Assembly (NCBI GenBank): GCA_036013505.1
Contig: CP107851.1
Span: 9,100,001 to 9,164,000, forward strand
DNA from: Streptomyces sp. NBC_00510
GTDB lineage: Bacteria > Actinomycetota > Actinomycetes > Streptomycetales > Streptomycetaceae
Length of the DNA stretch: 64,000 nucleotides
Direction of reading: 5' to 3'
Within the stretch, counting starts at the first letter, position 1. Each line of letters starts with the position of its first letter. The notes beneath the pieces were generated by a model. The model was not told the DNA's origin. It made no database searches and saw only the letters and a program-made list of their open reading frames with translations. Positions 53,901 through 59,900 of the stretch are shown here, one piece after another. A program made the translations under genes and the position numbers.

Positions 53901-56900
53901 GGAGCACTACCTCAAGCTGCACCACCCTCACGTCCTGACGAAGGACCAGCACGTGGGGAAGAACCTGGCGGCGATCGCCTTCCACGACATCCGGCTGGAC
54001 GGCACGGAACTCCGGGTGATGAAGGGGAGTGAACTCACCACGCTCCTGAAGGGCGAGTTCACGGCGGTTCGCTCGGCGACCGGCGGCGTCAACGACACCT
54101 TCAAGCAGCTCGTCCAGATGTCTATCGACACCCGGAACGCCCTGGTCGGCGGCATCAACAAGCACCTGCCGCAGTCCGTCTCGGCGGCCGCCCCGGCTGC
54201 CGCGGGCTCCACGCGGCTGACCGGGGACGGGGTGCTGGACGTCATCATCGGCGGGGGCGGCGGAAGGCCCGGGGACGCGCGCCGTACGCTCGGGGGCTTC
54301 GAGTTCGGCGTGGAGACCCGTAACAACGGGGGCAACAACCTCATCTCCCGGCCGATCGTGGTCACGGTCAAGGACGGCGGGACGCAGGCGGAGGTGGCCG
54401 TCCACCTGAACGTGGTCCTCACCTCTGGCCACGAGACGCGGGTGCCGGGCGGGTCGTCGGTCACGATCAAGGGCAGCGACTTCCACCTGACCGCGCGGTC
54501 GAAGGCCGCCCAGGACCTGATCGACGAGCACGGACCGTCCATCCTGACCGCGGACAACTCCATCCACGTGGGCCCGGGCAACGCCACGACGGGCTGGAAC
54601 AACAACCGTGGTCACTTCAGGAACCTGGCGCAGGAGCTGGGTGTCTCGGAGGACAGCCTGCTCGAGGTGCTGAAGAGGCGTTTCCCGCCGGAGGATCTGC
54701 TGGACACGCTCGGGCGGCTCCAGCAGGACGTGCGCCACGCCGTCGTGCACGGCTCCGGTACGGAGACAGTGACGGTACGTCTGGAGAGCGGGGACAAGTC
54801 GTTCCCCGTCCGAAGCGACTCCAACGGCGTGTCGCCCAGGAGCGGTTCCGTGTCTGCCGGTGTGGTGGACGACGTCTTCCATGGTTCGGTTCCGGGTGCG
54901 GGTCGGGTGGATCTGACGCTGGACGCGGGCTGGGATGCGGCGCGTGGTGCGGCGGCGCCGAACTCGGTGAAGCATTCGTGGGTGGATCCGGTGTCGACGC
55001 CGCGGGGTGGTGGCGCTCATGCGCCGCGGTACGAGGTGCAGGCCGGTTATGACGTCCGGAGGTTCGAGGTCGGTGGGCGTTCGGTCACGGATCTGACGGT
55101 GCGGGTGCGGCTGGCCGGTGAGGGTCTGTCGCCGGCCGAGGTGGACGCGCTGTGGGACCGTGCGCTGAACGGTGTGGAGCGGGTCTTCAACTACCCTGGT
55201 GAGACGTTGCGTGACGGCAGTGTTCTGCACGTCACGCTGGAGCGGGTCGCGGGCAACGCCGCTGATGCTCATCTGAACGTGACCGTGGGGCGGCCGCAGG
55301 GGGCGATGAACCAGCATCAGTGGCGGGTTGATGCCACGGAGCAGGATCTCGCCCATGAGCTGGGCCATCAGCTGGGTCTGCGGGACGAGTACCGGGACAC
55401 CACGGCCGGGCATCGGCCCGAGGTCGACGGCAGCCTGATGGGCAACTACCACAACGCCGCCCTGGAGGGTCTGTCCCAGGGCGGACTGCGCCCGCGCTAC
55501 CTGGATCTCATCCACAGCCAGGTCGCGAGCCACGACCACGTCCACGTGCCGCACCTCACCGCCGCCTCGGACGACGTGATCGCACCGGGTGGCGGCACGG
55601 GGGAACGCGACCTGCTCGACCCGGCCGTCTTCAAGACGCAGACGTCCGGCTCCGGTTCGGCGATCGACGCCGTCGAACGCCGGATGGCCGAGCTCCACGA
55701 CGTGCACGGGACGGACCTCGCCGGGCGGATCACGGCGCTTGACGAACTGACCGCGGCCGCCGACGACTTCCTGACCGCTCACCGTGGTGCACCGGGCGCC
55801 GCCGGTGTCGAGCGCGTGCTGGTCCAGGCCCGGTCCGAGAGCGGCGCCTACCGGCTGCTGCAGGAGCACGGCGCGTTCGGCACGGGACACGGCCGCGGCG
55901 TGGCCGCCCTCGAAGACCTGGCGACCCGCGTCCGTGCCGTCCTGGCCGGCGACGACCTCACGCAGGCGACCCGCCTGCGGCTCCAGGACGCGCTCACCGA
56001 CACCGAACGCCAGGCCGGCGCCCTGCGCCTGCTCGCGGGGAACGACGTACCGGCAACGCCGGCCCCCGCCCCGGCGGCCGCAGGGCGCGGCACCGACGAC
56101 GTCCCCTGGGCCGAGGACTACCGCCGGGTGGAGGAACTCCTCGGCCGCGAGGGGGATCCCCGCCGGGAGGGCTGGGACGATCTGACCCGGGCCCGGCAGG
56201 ACCTCGGCAGTGCGGAGGACGCGCTGTCGCACGGGGAGGCGAGCACATCCCAGGGGCTCAGCACGATCGAGGAGCAACTGCGCTCCGACACGCTGGCGGC
56301 CCGCGACCGGGTCACGTCCGCGATCGACGGCCTGCGGGACCAGGGGATCGACCCGCACCAGGTCGAGAACCGGATCCGGGGCTTCAACGAGCGGGCCGCC
56401 GTCGACCGCGGCGCGACCCCCGGCGCCGGCAGGCTGAGTGAACTGCCCGGGAACCCCGAAGGGAGCGTCACCCGGGTCGAGTTGAGCGACTCCGGCATCG
56501 AGGGGAACAACGGACTGGTCATCGAGCGCGTCGAGGCCGGCGACGGCAGCGTCAGCCACCGCGTCCTCGGCCGTGGGCTCGAGCCCGACGAGGGCCGGAC
56601 GGTTGCCTTCCGTGGCGGCGGGTTCGACGTGCGGCACACCGCGTCGGACACGGTGGTCCGCTACAACGAGTCGGGCGTCAGGACCGCCCAGGAGGTGCCG
56701 CTGCGGAACGCGGCCGAGGTCCCGAACGGCCTGCGGCTGCACACCGATCTCAACGGCCGCGGCCGCCCCGTGGCGGTCCGCCTCACCGGCCCGGACGCCG
56801 AGCACCACCTCGCGGAACCGCTGGAGGACGGGGCGGTCCGCGTCACCGACATCCGTACCGGCGGAACCACGCGCTTCCGCACGAGCGGCCGCCCGATCGA

Positions 56901-59900
56901 CGAGGGCCTGCGGCTGCGGGGAGCGGACGGGGCGCCGGCCGAGGGAGACCTCGTGCTGGTGCGTGAGGACGGCACCACCCGCGTCACCGACGTCCAGGGG
57001 CGCGACGTGCCCCGCACGGTGACCCCCCTGGGCGACGGCGCCGGTTTCCGGATCACCAACGACGTCAGCGGTGCGTCCGTACGCCACGACGGGGCCGGCC
57101 GGCTCCAGGAGAGCGGAGTGTCGCTCACCCGCGCGGACGGCGGACGCGGTGACCTGTTCCTGGCCCGCGACGGTGCGGGCACCCACACGCTGACGAACGC
57201 CCTCGGCGTCCCGCAGCGCGGCGACGTCACCGCCTTTCCCGGGGGCGCCGGTTTCCGGATCATCGACGACGGGACCGGCGCGACATCCCGCTACACCCCG
57301 GACGGCCGCTGGCAGGACGCCGGGACCGCCCTCGCGGACCCGGCGGACGGGACCCGCGGGGCCAGGGTCGCGGTCGCGGACGGCTCCGGCGGGCTGCGTC
57401 TCACGGACGGCCTGGGCAATCCGCTGACCGAGCGTGTGATGGACGTCGGCGGCGGCCGGCTCCGTACGATCGACGGCACCACGGGGCGGACCGTGCTCCA
57501 CGACGCCCAGGCCCGTCCGGTCGAGACCGGGACGGCACTCGCCGACCCGGCGACCGGGCGCGGCGCCCGCTTCGTCGTCCCGGACGCCGCGGGCGGCCAC
57601 CGGCTCACCGACGCCACGGGCGCCGCCCTGCCCGAGCGGGTCCAGGCCCTGCCCGGCGACGGCGGTTTCCGTGTCACCCACGCCACCGGCTATCGGACGT
57701 TCGCGGCCGACGGCGCCTTCACCGGCGACGGCCTGCGCCTCACCGGCCGCGGCGGCGAACCGGCGGGCCACCTGGACCAGGCCGCGGGCGGGGGACAGCG
57801 GTGGCTGGACGACGCGTTCGCGCCCGACCCCCAGCGGGCCGTCACCGTCCACGGGAACGGCCACATCGAGATCGCCCGGCCCGGGGGCGGCCACCAGGTG
57901 TTCCACGGCACGACCGGGGACCTGGTCCGGGAGGTCACCCCGCTGCCCGGCGGCGGCCACCAGGTCACCGCGGCCCACGGTTCCTTCGCCCGCCACGACC
58001 TGGGCGGCGCCCTGACCGCCCACGGCACCCCGCTGCCGGACGGGGCGGGCGGACGCGTCCTCGTCACGCGGGCGCCGAGCGCGGACGCGCCGAACGGCGC
58101 GCACTGGCTGGAGGACCCCGCGGGCAACCGCCTGCGGCACTGGAACGCCACCGGGCAGCCGACGGGCGGTGTGCGGATCGAGTGCACGCTGCCCGGCGGA
58201 GCGCGCCGCGGAGAGTTCCTCGAGCTGGACCCGAACGGCGTGGTCGCCCGGCAGGGCTTCAACGTCCTCGACAAGGGCAGGACGACCCCGTACCAGTACG
58301 TCCTGGACCACCGGAGTGGCACGTGGGCCCGTACCGGGGGCCCCGATGGCGCCCCCCTGGGCGTCTTCCACCACGGCAAGGCCGATCTGACGGGTGCCGC
58401 GAACGGCAGGGTGGTGCTGCTCAGCGCGACCGGGGCTCCGGTTCCCGTCTTCGAGCGCCGTGTGCTGCCCGGCGGCGGGCTCCTCGACTCCTCCCGCCGC
58501 ACCGACAGCATCGCGTTCGGCCGGACCAACCCCCGTACGAGCTGGGCGCGCTGGGGCGACGAGGCCGCCCTCTCCGGCTCGGGGGTCCGTCAGTACGACA
58601 CCGCGGGCACCGGCTGGCGCGACCTCGACGGACGCGGCGACGTCGTCCACGAGTACCAGGCCGGCCTGCAGAAGCACGCCAACGGCACGGGCCACACGCT
58701 GGCGCTGCGGAACGGGAACGGCGAGCTGCGCTGGCACCGCTTCGACGGCGCCGGCGAGGAACTCGCCGAGGGCCCCCGGAGCCCGGACCGGTTCGACTCC
58801 GGCTGGACCGACCTCGCCGACGACGGGCGGACCCTCGTCCAGCGCAAGTGGGGCATGGGCCGCCTGCCGGAGCACGCGGGCCAGTACGAGGAGCACAAGC
58901 TCGTGCAGGACGCCGGTGCGCCCGGCGGGTGGAGGACCGACGGGACCTGGCAGCGCCAGTCCCCGCACGGCAAGGAGGTCGGCAAGGCCGAGGTCGTCGA
59001 CGGCCACCTGCTGGTCACCGAGCGGTGGCGCGAGCAGCGCCCGCCCGTCTGGGTCCGCAAGGCCGGGCTGCCGGGTGCGCGGCACGCGGAGGGCGGGTAC
59101 GCCCATGTGCTCGGCGACAACGCCCACCAGCTGTTCACCTGGGAGAAGCGGCCGATCGGCACCGCGACCGGCGAGGGGACCTCGGGTGTGCGGTACGTCG
59201 GGCTGGACGGCGGAATCCTCGACCTGACCGCGAACGGCGACTTCGCGCGCCTGACGACCAAGCTGCACGACGGCACGACGATCAAGGTCGGCGACCACGC
59301 CGGCCGTCCCGCGTACGAACCCGCGGCCGCGGCGCACCAGCCGTGGGAGGCCGGGCAGTCGCGGGGCTACCGCGTGCCGCAGGACCCGGCGGCCACCGGC
59401 CTCCTGTGGCAGGACGAGTTCCGCGACGCCCTGGGCGCCCGCCACGTCGCCCGCGAGGGCCTCCCCGGCGGGGTGGTGCGCGAGTACACCACCCCGCGGG
59501 CCGTGGACACCCCCGCCGGCCACGGCACCTGGGTCACCCGTGACGCGCACGGCAACCTGACCGGGATGCGGCAGCCGAACCCCAACGGCACCGCGAACAG
59601 CTTCATCGAGGGTGTGGGGAAGACGGACTCCGCGAAGTGGACGTGGCGGGAGGTGAACGCCGAGGGCACCTCCCTGGGCCCCTCCGGCACCCGCAAGTTC
59701 TTCCGCGGCTCCAGCGACCCGAAGCTGGCCTGGGACGACTCCTTCCGTGACCGCGACGCCACCGGCCGCCTGGTCCGCGAGCGCCGCATGCTCGACAAGG
59801 GCCGCTACGTGGAGGCCTGGCGCGACCCGGCCGACGACAACCGCTGGCTGACGGCGGCGTACGACCGGACCGGGAACCGGATCGACCCCGGCCCCGGGCT

